64,000 nucleotides of DNA from Citrobacter rodentium NBRC 105723 = DSM 16636 (GCF_021278985.1 NZ_CP082833.1:5084001-5148000), one strand, 5' to 3'; positions 43,403 through 53,508 are shown, numbered from the stretch's first letter. The notes: generated by a model from the letters alone, not told the origin. Numbers and translations: made by a program.

Positions 43403-46324
43403 TTACCAGGTATATTTAACGCCGAGGTTAGCAGACCAGTCCTGATCAACATCGCCGCCGCCGAGGTAGTTAACGTCAGTATAAGCGCTGAAGTTTTTCG
43501 TAAAGCTGAACTGCGTGCCCAGACCCACACGAACTGCAGAACCTTCGGTGCCGTTATCGATGGAATCACCGTTTACGTGAGCATCGTTGTTCGCATCGTC
43601 ATACACGTAGGCCAGCTTGAAGTACGGCGTCATCGCCTGATCGTCGCTGTAGGTGAAGGTGTAACCCGCATCTACGCCCAGTTCATAACGGATGCTGTCG
43701 TAAGACTGTCCGTCAACCCGCAGGTTGTTGCTCAGACGGTAGTCGTCGCCGGACTGGAACAGACCAGATACGCTGCCGTACGGCGTCAGGTAACCCGCAT
43801 CGCCCAGTTTCCAGTCATAGCCCAGTTTCAGACCAAAGCCCCAGGCATCAGCAGAGGTGTTGCCATCCACATACTGACCGTTGCTCATGTTCGCGGTCAG
43901 ATCGTTGTTGAAGTGGGAGTAGCTCAGGTTGCCATCGACAAAGACGTCGTTTGCAAAGCGTGCAGAAGAGTAGATGTAAGCAGACTGGCTGTCCTGATCC
44001 ACCTGACCTGTACGGTCGCTCATATCACCTTTGGCAAAGCCTGCTGCCGCACCGACAATCCACTTCGCGTTGTTGCCGTCAATTTTGGTATCGACACCGA
44101 CCATAATGCCGTTAACATCCTGATCGTATTTGATGGTGCCATTGTCGCCGTTAAAGTTACCGCCGAAGTAGCTCACCCATGCGCCGCCGTTATCCGCCAG
44201 ACCGTGACGGGCGTTGGTCAGACGCGTGCCAACGGTATCCTGCTGCAGATTCCAGATATTGCTGTTAGCAGACGGGATGCTCAGCGCCATGTTCGCATAG
44301 TCAGTCAGCTGCATCTGTTGCAGAACGACAGTGTTGCCTTCCTGACGCGCCTGATAGGTAAATGCGCCCAGGTCCGCTTTGTTCGCGGCGGAGAAGGTGG
44401 CAGTGCTGTTCTTATCGTTTACATAGATCAGCTCTTTACCTTTGTAATCCGCAACGGAACCTTCGCCAGTGGCGTTGTCGATACGTACTTTATAGTTACC
44501 GGTTGCCGCCGCTACGCCGTCGCCAGCGTTATCAACTTCCGCCAGATCGGCGCTGTAAGCATCGCCGTTACCGTTAATGGTCAGGTGACCATCGGAGTTC
44601 ATGGCGATGATACCGTAGCCATAGTTGGACTTAGTGGTATCCCATGTCCGGTCGTTCGTCAGGTCGGCATCCAGCACAAAGCTGTTGCTGTGAACGTTAA
44701 ACACACCGGCATTAACGTGACCATTCGCATCCGTGTAGCTGGTCAGATTCAGGGTATCAGCCTGCAGCGCATACGCGGTGCTGTTGCCCACATCCAGAAC
44801 ACCGTTGTTAGTGACGTTGATGGTATTGGCATACAGAGCCGCATCGTTTACGCCCCAGCCAGCAGAAACATCATCAGCAATGGTTACGGTACTGTTATTA
44901 ACAGTCAGCTTGTCGGTGGCGACATGACCATCTTCGTTGATGTTCAGCGCAGCGCCGCCAGTCAGATCGATGGTATCAGAAATCAGCGTAGAGTCAGCAA
45001 CATTAACAATTGATCCGCTATTAATATTCAGGGTATCAATCAATGAGGATTTTGTGGTATCCCATTGCGAACCGTTGTTCAGCGTTACGTTGAACAGACC
45101 GCTCTGATAGACCTCATTACCCACTACATGACCATTTTCATCATAGGCGGTATCGCTGTTATCAACGCCGTAGGTTGACCACGGCCACAGGCTGTTGGCG
45201 GCGATATCAATCAGCGTAGAGGTCGCTTCCGTTCCTGTTTCGATGCTGTCATAAACGCCATCGCCATCGGTATCAACCTGATGTACGGACATCGCCGCAC
45301 CCACCCACTTACTGCCGTTGTTCAGCGTCAGATCGAGACGGTCGGTGCCATCCCAACCGTTCGTGTCAACGTTGGTATCGGTGTCGCGATAGCTGTCTGC
45401 GCCGTTCGGGAAGAAGTTTTCGTCAAAATTGCTGGCGAAAACAACGTCGCCCATCAGCGTAGAGTTGCTGAACGTTGCGGTGGTCTGCATGGCGTTGTCT
45501 GCAAACGGATTCGCGTAAACCTCTAAGGCCACGTCATCCGCACTATAACCAGAGCCGTTGTAGTCGCTGGCGTTATTATTGTTACCGAACCATCCGGAAG
45601 TACCTTCATCCGACCATGAACCGGAAGTCACGGTAGAATCGGCTACGGTAATCTTATTGGTAAATACTTTGCTGCTGTTTACCCCGGTGCTGACGGTATT
45701 ATCATCAGTATCTTCCCACTCATAGCCCTGAATCAGGCTAATACCCGCTACGTGAGAGTTATTTTTGATAACCAGGTCAACTTCCTGATCCAACGTAACT
45801 GCTACGCCCAGATTATAAACATCAAAAATATGCGTATCGGCAGTGCCGTCAGTGTAGGTGCCGTTATAGGTATAGTGTTCGTAATTGTCGTCGATGGTGG
45901 AGTTATCAACGGTCAGCGCCAGACGATCGTACACATAACCGGTATCACGGTTCACACAGTCTGTGGTCATGCATTCAGACGTGATCATGCCATGAATGGT
46001 GCTGTTTTTGATTGTCAGGCTGTTGTCATTGGCGTTGGTCGCCAGACCATCATCCAGATAATAAGTCGAAATCACGCCGTTAACGGTTGAATTCTTGATT
46101 ACCGGATAGATATTGCCGTTGTATACGCTATTGGTCGCGTAGTTATTCCAGCCAACGTAACCTTCAAAATAAACGCCATCCGCGTGGGTGCTATTATCAT
46201 AGTGCGTGAACGTATTATACGTGGTGCCGGAAATATCCGTTGAAGCATTTGCCTGAGAAGTGATTGCCAGAGTGCAAGCCAATGCTAATTGTGAGACTAC
46301 GAGTTTCTTTTTCCAGGAGTGCAT
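43403..46324 (-). CDS. EhaB/YaiT-type AIDA-I autotransporter adhesin
   Basis: A 973-residue type Va autotransporter. A signal peptide covers about 1-28. The passenger (about 29-690) is Asn/Asp/Thr-rich with recurrent L-T-L-N-N-G-S-x-W and x-V-x-N-S-T motifs typical of a right-handed beta-helix. The C-terminal beta-barrel (about 710-973) ends in V-K-Y-T-W with a terminal aromatic. It sits between hemB and iprA, the place of yaiT in K-12 (broken there) and, as I recall, ehaB/upaC in pathogenic E. coli; those promote biofilm and matrix binding. AGGAGGG lies 8 nt before the ATG. The reading frame is complete here. Confidence 0.9.
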   Translation of the reverse strand: MHSWKKKLVVSQLALACTLAITSQANASTDISGTTYNTFTHYDNSTHADGVYFEGYVGWNNYATNSVYNGNIYPVIKNSTVNGVISTYYLDDGLATNANDNSLTIKNSTIHGMITSECMTTDCVNRDTGYVYDRLALTVDNSTIDDNYEHYTYNGTYTDGTADTHIFDVYNLGVAVTLDQEVDLVIKNNSHVAGISLIQGYEWEDTDDNTVSTGVNSSKVFTNKITVADSTVTSGSWSDEGTSGWFGNNNNASDYNGSGYSADDVALEVYANPFADNAMQTTATFSNSTLMGDVVFASNFDENFFPNGADSYRDTDTNVDTNGWDGTDRLDLTLNNGSKWVGAAMSVHQVDTDGDGVYDSIETGTEATSTLIDIAANSLWPWSTYGVDNSDTAYDENGHVVGNEVYQSGLFNVTLNNGSQWDTTKSSLIDTLNINSGSIVNVADSTLISDTIDLTGGAALNINEDGHVATDKLTVNNSTVTIADDVSAGWGVNDAALYANTINVTNNGVLDVGNSTAYALQADTLNLTSYTDANGHVNAGVFNVHSNSFVLDADLTNDRTWDTTKSNYGYGIIAMNSDGHLTINGNGDAYSADLAEVDNAGDGVAAATGNYKVRIDNATGEGSVADYKGKELIYVNDKNSTATFSAANKADLGAFTYQARQEGNTVVLQQMQLTDYANMALSIPSANSNIWNLQQDTVGTRLTNARHGLADNGGAWVSYFGGNFNGDNGTIKYDQDVNGIMVGVDTKIDGNNAKWIVGAAAGFAKGDMSDRTGQVDQDSQSAYIYSSARFANDVFVDGNLSYSHFNNDLTANMSNGQYVDGNTSADAWGFGLKLGYDWKLGDAGYLTPYGSVSGLFQSGDDYRLSNNLRVDGQSYDSIRYELGVDAGYTFTYSDDQAMTPYFKLAYVYDDANNDAHVNGDSIDNGTEGSAVRVGLGTQFSFTKNFSAYTDVNYLGGGDVDQDWSANLGVKYTW

Positions 46325-46615
46325 TTGTCATCCCTCCTCAGGGACGTAATAGTGTTGATCCATCAATTATTAATGCAGCGAAAACAATTTTGTTTTGCAG
46401 GAGGGATTATGCGTCGTCTCAAAAGAAAGGTTCAATTATTCTTTCCGTTCCGTCCGGATTCGGACAATAATAATAAAAAGAATAATATATTAAGAATGAA
46501 GAGATATTTGTATTTATTATAAGAGAAAAACAATCATAAAGACAACATTAGTAAAACACATGTCAGAAGATTCAGGGTATACTGCTATTTCACTTTCACA
46601 AACATCAGGCATCCC

Positions 46616-47590
46616 ATGACAGACTTAATCCAACGCCCACGTCGCCTGCGCAAATCCGCTGCGCTGCGCGCCATGTTTGAAGAGACAACACTCAGCTTAA
46701 ACGACCTGGTGTTGCCGATCTTTGTTGAAGAAGAACTCGACGATTACAAAGCTATCGAGGCAATGCCCGGCATCATGCGCATTCCGGAAAAGCATCTGGC
46801 GCGCGAGATCGAACGCATCGCCAGCGCCGGTATCCGCTCCGTCATGACCTTTGGTATCTCTCACCATACCGATGAAACCGGCAGCGATGCCTGGAAAGAG
46901 GACGGTCTGGTCGCCCGGATGTCACGCATCTGCAAACAGACCGTGCCGGACATGATTGTAATGTCAGATACCTGCTTTTGTGAATATACTTCTCACGGTC
47001 ACTGCGGCGTCCTGTGCGAGCACGGCGTCGATAACGACGCAACGCTGGCCAATCTCGGCAAGCAGGCCGTCGTCGCAGCCGCGGCCGGGGCTGATTTCAT
47101 CGCGCCTTCCGCGGCAATGGACGGGCAAGTGCAGGCGATTCGTCAGGCGCTGGACGCCGCCGGTTTTACCGATACGGCTATCATGTCCTATTCTACCAAA
47201 TTCGCCTCTTCTTTTTATGGTCCGTTTCGGGAGGCGGCGGGCACCGCGCTGAAAGGCGATCGTAAAACCTACCAGATGAACCCGATGAACCGTCGCGAAG
47301 CCATTCGCGAATCCCTGCTCGACGAAGCGCAGGGCGCGGACTGCCTGATGGTAAAACCGGCTGGCGCCTATCTTGACGTGCTGCGCGACATCCGCGAACG
47401 CACGGAGCTACCGCTCGGGGCCTATCAGGTCAGCGGTGAGTATGCGATGATCAAATTCGCCGCCATGGCGGGAGCCATTGATGAAGAAAAAGTGGTGCTG
47501 GAAAGCTTAGGGGCGATCAAACGCGCGGGCGCGGATCTGATCTTCAGCTACTTCGCGCTGGATCTGGCGGAAAAGAAAATTCTGCGTTAA
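46616..47590 (+). CDS. hemB: Delta-aminolevulinic acid dehydratase (porphobilinogen synthase)
   Basis: A 324-residue enzyme that condenses two 5-aminolevulinates to porphobilinogen in heme synthesis. The zinc cysteines are C120, C122 and C130 in D-T-C-F-C-E-Y-T-S-H-G-H-C. The two Schiff-base lysines are K195 (Y-S-T-K-F-A-S-S) and K247 (L-M-V-K-P-A). Monocistronic, and divergent from the autotransporter with about 290 bp of AT-rich spacer that shows no other gene. Confidence 0.98.
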   Translation: MTDLIQRPRRLRKSAALRAMFEETTLSLNDLVLPIFVEEELDDYKAIEAMPGIMRIPEKHLAREIERIASAGIRSVMTFGISHHTDETGSDAWKEDGLVARMSRICKQTVPDMIVMSDTCFCEYTSHGHCGVLCEHGVDNDATLANLGKQAVVAAAAGADFIAPSAAMDGQVQAIRQALDAAGFTDTAIMSYSTKFASSFYGPFREAAGTALKGDRKTYQMNPMNRREAIRESLLDEAQGADCLMVKPAGAYLDVLRDIRERTELPLGAYQVSGEYAMIKFAAMAGAIDEEKVVLESLGAIKRAGADLIFSYFALDLAEKKILR

Positions 47591-47607
47591 GCACTTCGTT
47601 ATTTATT

Positions 47608-47638
47608 GCCGGGGAGGCGGTTACGCCCTACCCGGCCT
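47608..47638. repeat. Degenerate REP between hemB and tauD
   Basis: GCCGGGGAGGCGGTTACGCC-CTACCCGGCC forms an imperfect hairpin between two convergent stop codons and probably marks the shared transcript end. Confidence 0.6.
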
Positions 47639-47659
47639 GTTCTGTTTCACCGCCTTCCC

Positions 47660-48511
47660 TTATCCCGCCCGATAAAATGGCTTATCTCCGAGAATAGTCG
47701 CCCGATGCATAATCCGCCGCTGCGGCAGATAATCGGCGTTGGCGTAGTGCTGCGTCACGCGGTTATCCCAGACAGCCACGTCATTGGGCTGCCAGCGCCA
47801 GCGTACCTGAAACTCCGGTCTGGTAATATGCGCGAACAGGAAGCTGAGCAGCGCGTCGCTCTCCTTCTCCGTGACATCGACGATGCGGGTGGTAAAGCCT
47901 TCGTTGACAAACAGCGCCTGCCTACCGCTCACCGGATGGGTCCGCACGACCGGATGCAGCAGCGGCGGATGTTTCGCCACCGCTTCCCGCCAGCGCTGAT
48001 GCTCCTCCTCCGTTGCGCGATACTTATGCTCCGGGAAGGATTTACGGAAATCATGCTCCGCCCGCAGGCCGCTCAGCAGCTGGCGGAAAGGCGCTGATAG
48101 CGCCTCGTAAGCGGCAATGCCGCTGGTCCACAGCGTATCGCCGCCGGTAGAGGGCAACTCTTTGGCCGCCAGAATCGCCCCGGCGGGCGGCGTCTCAATA
48201 AAAGTGACGTCGGTGTGCCAGTTGTCGTTATCCGGCGGATTATCATTGTGCGTATCCAGGACGATAATCTCTTCCACGCCTTCGGCATGAGGATAGACCG
48301 GATGAATATGCAGGTCGCCAAAGCGCAGGGCCAGTGCACGCTGCTGCTGCGGCGTAATCACCTGTTCACGCAGGAACACCACCTGATGGCGCAGCACCGC
48401 ATGATAAAGCTGCTCAAACTGATTATCGCTCAGCGGACGGCTCAAATCCGCGCCGCTAATCAGCGCGCCAATGTACGGCCCCAGCGGGGTAATGCTTAAA
48501 CGTTCACTCAT
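47660..48511 (-). CDS. tauD: Taurine dioxygenase TauD
   Basis: A 283-residue iron/2-oxoglutarate dioxygenase that releases sulfite from taurine. The iron ligands are H99 and D101 (N-W-H-T-D-V) and the C-terminal His near 255 (R-V-T-Q-H-Y-A). R-R-I-M-H-R-A-T near 270 holds the 2-oxoglutarate Arg. The start M-S-E-R-L-S-I overlaps the tauC stop by 4 nt. Last gene of tauABCD, induced on sulfate starvation through CysB/Cbl in E. coli. Confidence 0.98.
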   Translation of the reverse strand: MSERLSITPLGPYIGALISGADLSRPLSDNQFEQLYHAVLRHQVVFLREQVITPQQQRALALRFGDLHIHPVYPHAEGVEEIIVLDTHNDNPPDNDNWHTDVTFIETPPAGAILAAKELPSTGGDTLWTSGIAAYEALSAPFRQLLSGLRAEHDFRKSFPEHKYRATEEEHQRWREAVAKHPPLLHPVVRTHPVSGRQALFVNEGFTTRIVDVTEKESDALLSFLFAHITRPEFQVRWRWQPNDVAVWDNRVTQHYANADYLPQRRIMHRATILGDKPFYRAG

Positions 48512-49341
48512 TGGACTTCTCCATGCCAGGGCGTCAGGCGACGCTGAAGCGCGCGCAGACCCAGTTCTAACATAAAGGCGATAACCGCAATCACCGCGAT
48601 CCCCGCCAGCACCACGTCGGTCGCCAGAAACTCCCCTGCCGACTGCACCATAAAGCCTAAGCCCCGCGTCGCGGCGATCAGCTCCGCCGCCACCAGCGTC
48701 GACCAGCCGACGCCGAGGCCAATGCGTAAGCCGGTGAGGATCTCCGGCAGCGCCCCCGGCAGGATCACAAACCACAGCACCTGCGAACGACTGGCCCCCA
48801 GCGACTGCGCCGCGCGAAGCCGCACCTGCTGCGCGCTTTTCACGCCCGCCAGCGCCGACATCGCCACCGGAGCGAAAATCGCCAGATAGATCAGCAGGAT
48901 CTTCGAGGTTTCGCCAATGCCGAACCAGATAACCATCAGCGGCAGATACGCCAGCGGCGGCACCGGGCGATACAGCTCAATGATCGGATCGAGAACGCCG
49001 CGGATCGCGGGACTCAGCCCCATCGCAATTCCCACCGGAATCCCCACGATCGCCGCCGCCAGCAGCGCCAGCACAATGCGGGTCAGGCTTGCCGCCAGAT
49101 GCTGCCACAGGGTGGCGTCCATAAATCCCTGCGGACCGGCAATAACCCACAGCTTTTGCAGCACCTGTCCCGGCGGCGGCAAAAACAGCGGGCTGACCAG
49201 TTGCAGCGTCGCCACCGCCCACCATACCGACACAATGACCGCCAGCGTGCCGAGGCTTAATGTCAGCTGGCGGGATAACGGCCAGCGCCATTTCAGCTTC
49301 AGCGCGCGCTGGCGCGGTTTATCGTTGATCGCCACGCTCAT
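48508..49341 (-). CDS. tauC: Taurine ABC transporter permease TauC
   Basis: A 277-residue permease of the SsuC/TauC type with about six helices and the EAA loop (A-A-Q-S-L-G-A-S-R-S-Q-V-L-W-F-V-I-L-P-G) near 180-200. Overlaps tauB and tauD by 4 nt each, so the three are translationally coupled. It carries taurine with TauA and TauB. Confidence 0.97.
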   Translation of the reverse strand: MSVAINDKPRQRALKLKWRWPLSRQLTLSLGTLAVIVSVWWAVATLQLVSPLFLPPPGQVLQKLWVIAGPQGFMDATLWQHLAASLTRIVLALLAAAIVGIPVGIAMGLSPAIRGVLDPIIELYRPVPPLAYLPLMVIWFGIGETSKILLIYLAIFAPVAMSALAGVKSAQQVRLRAAQSLGASRSQVLWFVILPGALPEILTGLRIGLGVGWSTLVAAELIAATRGLGFMVQSAGEFLATDVVLAGIAVIAVIAFMLELGLRALQRRLTPWHGEVQ

Positions 49342-50105
49342 GAGAAAGCCTCCCGTTGGGCAAACACGCGGTTTAATACGTATTCGCGGGTATCGATAAA
49401 CTGCGGATCGGACTTGATGCTGCGGCAGCTCTCCCCGGCCACAAAGCGACGGGCAAAATTGAGCGGCAGACGTTCCAGCACGCGCCCTGGCCCCGGCGAG
49501 AGCAGGACCAGTTCGGTAGCCATAAATACCGCCTCTTCAATATCGTGCGTGATCAGCAGCACCTGTTTGCCCGTCTCGTGCCACAGCCTCAGCAGCAGGG
49601 TTTGCATCTGCTCGCGGGTGAAGACGTCCAGCGCGCCGAAGGGCTCATCGAGCAGCAACAGCTGCGGATTCGCCGCCAGCGCCCGGGCAATGCCGACGCG
49701 CTGGCGCTGCCCGCCGGAAAGCTGCCAGATAAAGCGCTTGCCGGCGCCCTCCAGCCCCACTTTTTTCAGCATCTCCTGCGCGACGTGAATGCGCTGCGCC
49801 TTACCGACGCCCGCCAGCTGCAGACCAAACGCGACGTTATCCTGCACGTTGCGCCACGGCAGCAGCCCTTCATGCTGAAAGACCACCCCACGCTCCGCGC
49901 CCGGCCCGTCAACGCGCTTCCCCGCCAGTTGAATCGTGCCGTGGCGATACGGCGCAAACCCGGCGATCAGATTCAGTAAGGTCGTTTTGCCGCAGCCGGA
50001 CGGCCCCAGCACCACCAGCAGCTCACCGCTGTCCAGCGTCAGGTTAATATCCTCCAGCGCCGGTTTTCCGCCGTAGTCGGCATACAGATGAGAGAGTTGC
50101 AGCAT
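49338..50105 (-). CDS. tauB: Taurine ABC transporter ATP-binding protein TauB
   Basis: A 255-residue ABC ATPase. Walker A is G-P-S-G-C-G-K-T-T (near 35-43), the signature is L-S-G-G-Q-R-Q-R-V near 130 and Walker B is L-L-L-L-D-E-P near 152. Coupled to tauC by a 4-nt overlap and 10 nt after tauA. Confidence 0.97.
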   Translation of the reverse strand: MLQLSHLYADYGGKPALEDINLTLDSGELLVVLGPSGCGKTTLLNLIAGFAPYRHGTIQLAGKRVDGPGAERGVVFQHEGLLPWRNVQDNVAFGLQLAGVGKAQRIHVAQEMLKKVGLEGAGKRFIWQLSGGQRQRVGIARALAANPQLLLLDEPFGALDVFTREQMQTLLLRLWHETGKQVLLITHDIEEAVFMATELVLLSPGPGRVLERLPLNFARRFVAGESCRSIKSDPQFIDTREYVLNRVFAQREAFS

Positions 50106-50115
50106 CCGCGCCTCC

Positions 50116-51078
50116 TTACTGCACGAAGCGGTCGGTAACGTACTGGCTGTAGTCGCTCGCCACCGCGGGCACTTTGCCCTGCTCTTTCAGAAATTGCGCG
50201 GTATCGATAATCGCTTTATTCACCGGCCCGTTCAGCTCGGCGGTCTGCTGCTGCGGCGTGAGATAGGTATTGCCTTTCACCAGTCCGGGGACATCGGCTT
50301 CCGGTACGCCGCTTAAGCGCGACAGTTTGCTGATGTTTTCCGGCTGTTTCAGCCAGTCGTCGGGGTTAGCGATGTAAGACTGCTGGGCGTCAAGGGCGCT
50401 TTTGGCGAAGGCCTTCACCACCTCCGGATGCTGTTCAGCGAAGTCTTTACGCACCACCCAGACGTCAAGCGTCGGCGAGCCCCACTCCCCGACCATCGCC
50501 AAATCGGTCAATACCCTGCCCTCTTTTTCCAGCGCGTTCACCGCCGGCGCCCAGACGTACGCGCCGTCGATATCTCCGCGCTGCCAGGCGGCAATAATCG
50601 CCGGCGGCTGCAGGTTGATAATCTCCAGCTGGCCGGGCTTGATCCCCCAGTGTTTCAGCGCCGCCAGCAGGCTGTAGTGGGTGGTGGAGATAAACGGCAC
50701 CGCGATGCGCTTGCCGATCAGATCCTGCGGTTTGCCGATCGTTTTCTTCACCACCAGCGCTTCAGAATTACCGAGTTTTGAGGCGAGCAGGAAAACTTCA
50801 ATCGGCACCTGCTGGCTGGCGGCGACCGCCAGCGGGCTGGAGCCGAGATTGCCAATCTGCACGTCGCCGGAGGCCAGCGCGCGCACGATGCTCGCGCCGC
50901 TGTCGAATTTACGCCACGCCACGGTCGCCCCGCTCGCTTTCTCAAAGGTGTTATCCGCCTGGGCGACCTTGGCCGGTTCGGCGGAGGTCTGATACGCGAC
51001 GGTGACGTTAACCGCCTGCGCCTGAAAGGCGATAAACGCCAGCGCGGCAAGAAGTGTATTACGCGATGAAAGTGCCAT
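50116..51078 (-). CDS. tauA: Taurine-binding periplasmic protein TauA
   Basis: A 320-residue periplasmic binding protein with a signal peptide of about 22 residues (ends F-Q-A-Q-A) and the SsuA/THI5-like fold. First gene of tauABCD. The 253 bp upstream (51079-51331) separate it from the divergent UhpA-like gene and must hold both promoters; I could not pick out a CysB or Cbl site with confidence. Confidence 0.97.
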   Translation of the reverse strand: MALSSRNTLLAALAFIAFQAQAVNVTVAYQTSAEPAKVAQADNTFEKASGATVAWRKFDSGASIVRALASGDVQIGNLGSSPLAVAASQQVPIEVFLLASKLGNSEALVVKKTIGKPQDLIGKRIAVPFISTTHYSLLAALKHWGIKPGQLEIINLQPPAIIAAWQRGDIDGAYVWAPAVNALEKEGRVLTDLAMVGEWGSPTLDVWVVRKDFAEQHPEVVKAFAKSALDAQQSYIANPDDWLKQPENISKLSRLSGVPEADVPGLVKGNTYLTPQQQTAELNGPVNKAIIDTAQFLKEQGKVPAVASDYSQYVTDRFVQ

Positions 51079-51331
51079 TTGTCTGCTCCCTTGTCTTGTT
51101 ATGGGTGCAGTATTTCGTCGCCGAAAGATTTGATAAAGGAATTAAAAATTCTGGCTAATAGCAAAGCGTTTTTAGAAAAAAACCGGCAATGGTTAGCGAA
51201 TTTGCGCATGTCCGGCGCAAACAGCCGAAGATGACCATTTTGTTATATTCGTTCCATAACGACACCTGATTGATTGCCAGCGCAGCAGCGGCAGGCATCA
51301 TAGAGACATAATCCTGCAGGAGAGCAAAATT

Positions 51332-51961
51332 ATGATACGTGTGGTGCTGGTGGACGACCATGTGGTGGTGCGTTCCGGCTTTGCGCAATTACTCAGTCTC
51401 GAAGAGGACCTTGAGGTCGCGGGCCAGTTCAGCCGCGCGGCGGACGCGTGGCCTGCGCTGTTGCGCGACGACGTTAGCGTGGCGGTGATGGATATCGCCA
51501 TGCCGGATGAGAACGGCCTGAGCCTGCTGAAGCGCCTGCGGGCGCAGAAGCCGCAGTTTCGCGCCATTATTCTCAGCATCTATGATTCGCCCACCTTTGT
51601 ACAAAGCGCGCTGACCGCCGGGGCCAGCGGCTACCTGACCAAGCGCTGCGGGCCGGAGGAGCTGGTGCAGGCGGTACGCTCCGTCGGCCTGGGGGGACAT
51701 TATCTCTGCGCCGACGCGCTGCGGGCGTTGCGTGGCGGAGAGCAACTGCCGCCGGAGCTGGAAGCGCTTACTCCGCGAGAGCGTGAAGTGTTTAATCTGC
51801 TGGTCAAAGGCGACAGCGTTAAGGAGATCGCCTTTAAGCTCGACCTCAGCCATAAAACGGTCCATGTGTATCGCGCCAACGTGCTTGGCAAACTGAACTG
51901 CCACAGCACCATCGAGCTGGTGCATTTCGCCCTCGACCATAAGCTGCTGGTGGGGCATTAA
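51332..51961 (+). CDS. UhpA-like NarL-family response regulator
   Basis: A 209-residue regulator. The receiver domain (1-120) has the phospho-acceptor Asp54 in V-M-D-I-A-M-P-D-E. The C-terminal LuxR-type helix-turn-helix (about 145-205) has L-T-P-R-E-R-E-V-F-N-L-L and the recognition helix L-S-H-K-T-V-H-V-Y. It resembles UhpA. The stop overlaps the next ATG by one base (TAATG). It heads the cluster and probably activates the downstream genes, including afuABC. A name such as uhpA is not given because the true uhp locus is elsewhere. Confidence 0.88.
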   Translation: MIRVVLVDDHVVVRSGFAQLLSLEEDLEVAGQFSRAADAWPALLRDDVSVAVMDIAMPDENGLSLLKRLRAQKPQFRAIILSIYDSPTFVQSALTAGASGYLTKRCGPEELVQAVRSVGLGGHYLCADALRALRGGEQLPPELEALTPREREVFNLLVKGDSVKEIAFKLDLSHKTVHVYRANVLGKLNCHSTIELVHFALDHKLLVGH

Positions 51962-53508
51962 TGTCGCATCCGCTTCGTTATGTCGTGATCTCGCTGTTTA
52001 TCGTACTGGCCTGGGGAACCGGCTGGCTGATGCTGTGGACGCTCGGCTTTTATCTGACCCATAACGGCCAGCAGGCGGCGCTGTTCCTGCCGCACGGCGT
52101 CTATCTGGCGCTGCTGATCCTGCTTGCGCGCCGCTACTGGCCGGCGCTGGTGCTGCCGCCAATGCTGATGCTGCTCTGGCTGCGCAGCGAACAGCTGCTG
52201 AGCGGCGATCTCCTCGTCCTGCTGGCTGCGCCGCTGGTCAGCCTGCTTCCCGCCAGCATAGCGCAACGCTTCTGGCAGCGCTTTCCTCTGTACTGGCAGC
52301 GGCTGACGCTGCTGCTGACAGCGGTCACCGTCGCGTCACTGCTCAATACCGCCCTGCTTTCACCGCTGCTGAAAAGCCCGGCGATGCTGTCCGGCCTGGC
52401 CTCATTCACCGGCGGCGTACTGCTGACGCCGTTCGTCTATCTGATTTTCGAATTTCTGCGCCAGCAGCACCGTTATCAGCTGCTGGCGCAGGATACCCAA
52501 AACCCGCCGCTGCGCACCTCGCTCATCATCTGGTGCAGCCTGTTTTTTATCATCGGTATCGGCACCCAGCTGACGCTGTCGCCGGAGCTTGAACGCCTGT
52601 TACTGATCGTGGTTTTTCTGCCCAACGTGGTAATGGCGTGGAAATTCGGCTGGCAGGGCGGCGTGCTCGCAGGCCTGCTCGGCAGCATGATGATCACCAT
52701 CGCCCGCCAGGTCGGCGTCGGGTTCAGTAATCTGATCGAACTGGAAATTTTCCTCGCCACCCAGGCGCTGCTGGGCATGGGTCTGGGAATTGCCATCAGC
52801 CGCCAGCAGCACCTGGCGCAAAACCTGCACCACTATCGCCAACGGCTGGAAGCGGAACTGGCGGCGCGGCGGGCGCTGACCGAAAAGCTGATCCACAGCG
52901 AAGAGGATACGCGAAAGAGTCTGGCGCGCGAGCTGCACGATGAAATCGGCCAGAATATTACCGCCATTCAGATCCAGACGCAGCTGGTGAAGCGGGCGCG
53001 CGATCCGGCGCAAACCCAGGCCGCCGCCAGTCAAATCAACGATCTTGCCCGCCGCATCCACCACTCCACCCGCCAGCTGCTGCGTCAGCTTCGTCCGCCT
53101 GCGCTGGACGAACTGTCGTTTAACGAAGCGCTGCATCACTTGCTCAATGAATTTGCCTTTGCTGAGCGCGGCATCCGCTGCCGGTTTGACTATCGGCTGA
53201 CCGCCACGCCGGAAAGCGAAACGGTGCGCTTTACGCTCTATCGCCTGCTTCAGGAGTTACTCAATAACGTCTGTAAACACGCCGAAGCCAGCGAGGTCGC
53301 CATTCTCCTGTGCCAGCAGGGAGAACGGCTGCGCCTGGAAGTGCAGGATAACGGCACAGGCATCGGCGATGGACAACTTCCCGGCTTCGGCATTCAGGGA
53401 ATGCGCGAGCGCGTCAGCGCGCTTGGCGGCGAACTGTCGCTGGAGTCGCGGCACGGCACGCGGGTAATTGTTAACTTGCCCACAAATTTGCAACAAACCC
53501 ACGGCTAA
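51961..53508 (+). CDS. UhpB-like sensor histidine kinase (MASE1 domain)
   Basis: A 515-residue kinase with about eight N-terminal membrane helices (1-290, MASE1-like). The HisKA_3 domain has the phospho-acceptor His326 in A-R-E-L-H-D-E-I-G-Q-N-I-T-A. The HATPase domain has L-L-N-N-V-C-K-H-A and Q-D-N-G-T-G-I-G. It is closest to UhpB, which receives its signal from the UhpC sensor in the membrane. Translation is coupled to the regulator by a one-base overlap. Confidence 0.88.
   Translation: MSHPLRYVVISLFIVLAWGTGWLMLWTLGFYLTHNGQQAALFLPHGVYLALLILLARRYWPALVLPPMLMLLWLRSEQLLSGDLLVLLAAPLVSLLPASIAQRFWQRFPLYWQRLTLLLTAVTVASLLNTALLSPLLKSPAMLSGLASFTGGVLLTPFVYLIFEFLRQQHRYQLLAQDTQNPPLRTSLIIWCSLFFIIGIGTQLTLSPELERLLLIVVFLPNVVMAWKFGWQGGVLAGLLGSMMITIARQVGVGFSNLIELEIFLATQALLGMGLGIAISRQQHLAQNLHHYRQRLEAELAARRALTEKLIHSEEDTRKSLARELHDEIGQNITAIQIQTQLVKRARDPAQTQAAASQINDLARRIHHSTRQLLRQLRPPALDELSFNEALHHLLNEFAFAERGIRCRFDYRLTATPESETVRFTLYRLLQELLNNVCKHAEASEVAILLCQQGERLRLEVQDNGTGIGDGQLPGFGIQGMRERVSALGGELSLESRHGTRVIVNLPTNLQQTHG

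Noticed and set aside
43577..45013. 478-codon open frame opposite the autotransporter
   Set aside because: It is the mirror of repeated Asn/Thr/Val codons in the passenger, low-complexity Val/Ile-rich, with no start context; a shadow frame.
46319..46522. Short rightward frame between the autotransporter and hemB
   Set aside because: It overlaps the autotransporter start on the other strand and encodes a Lys/Asn-rich stretch typical of AT-rich intergenic DNA.
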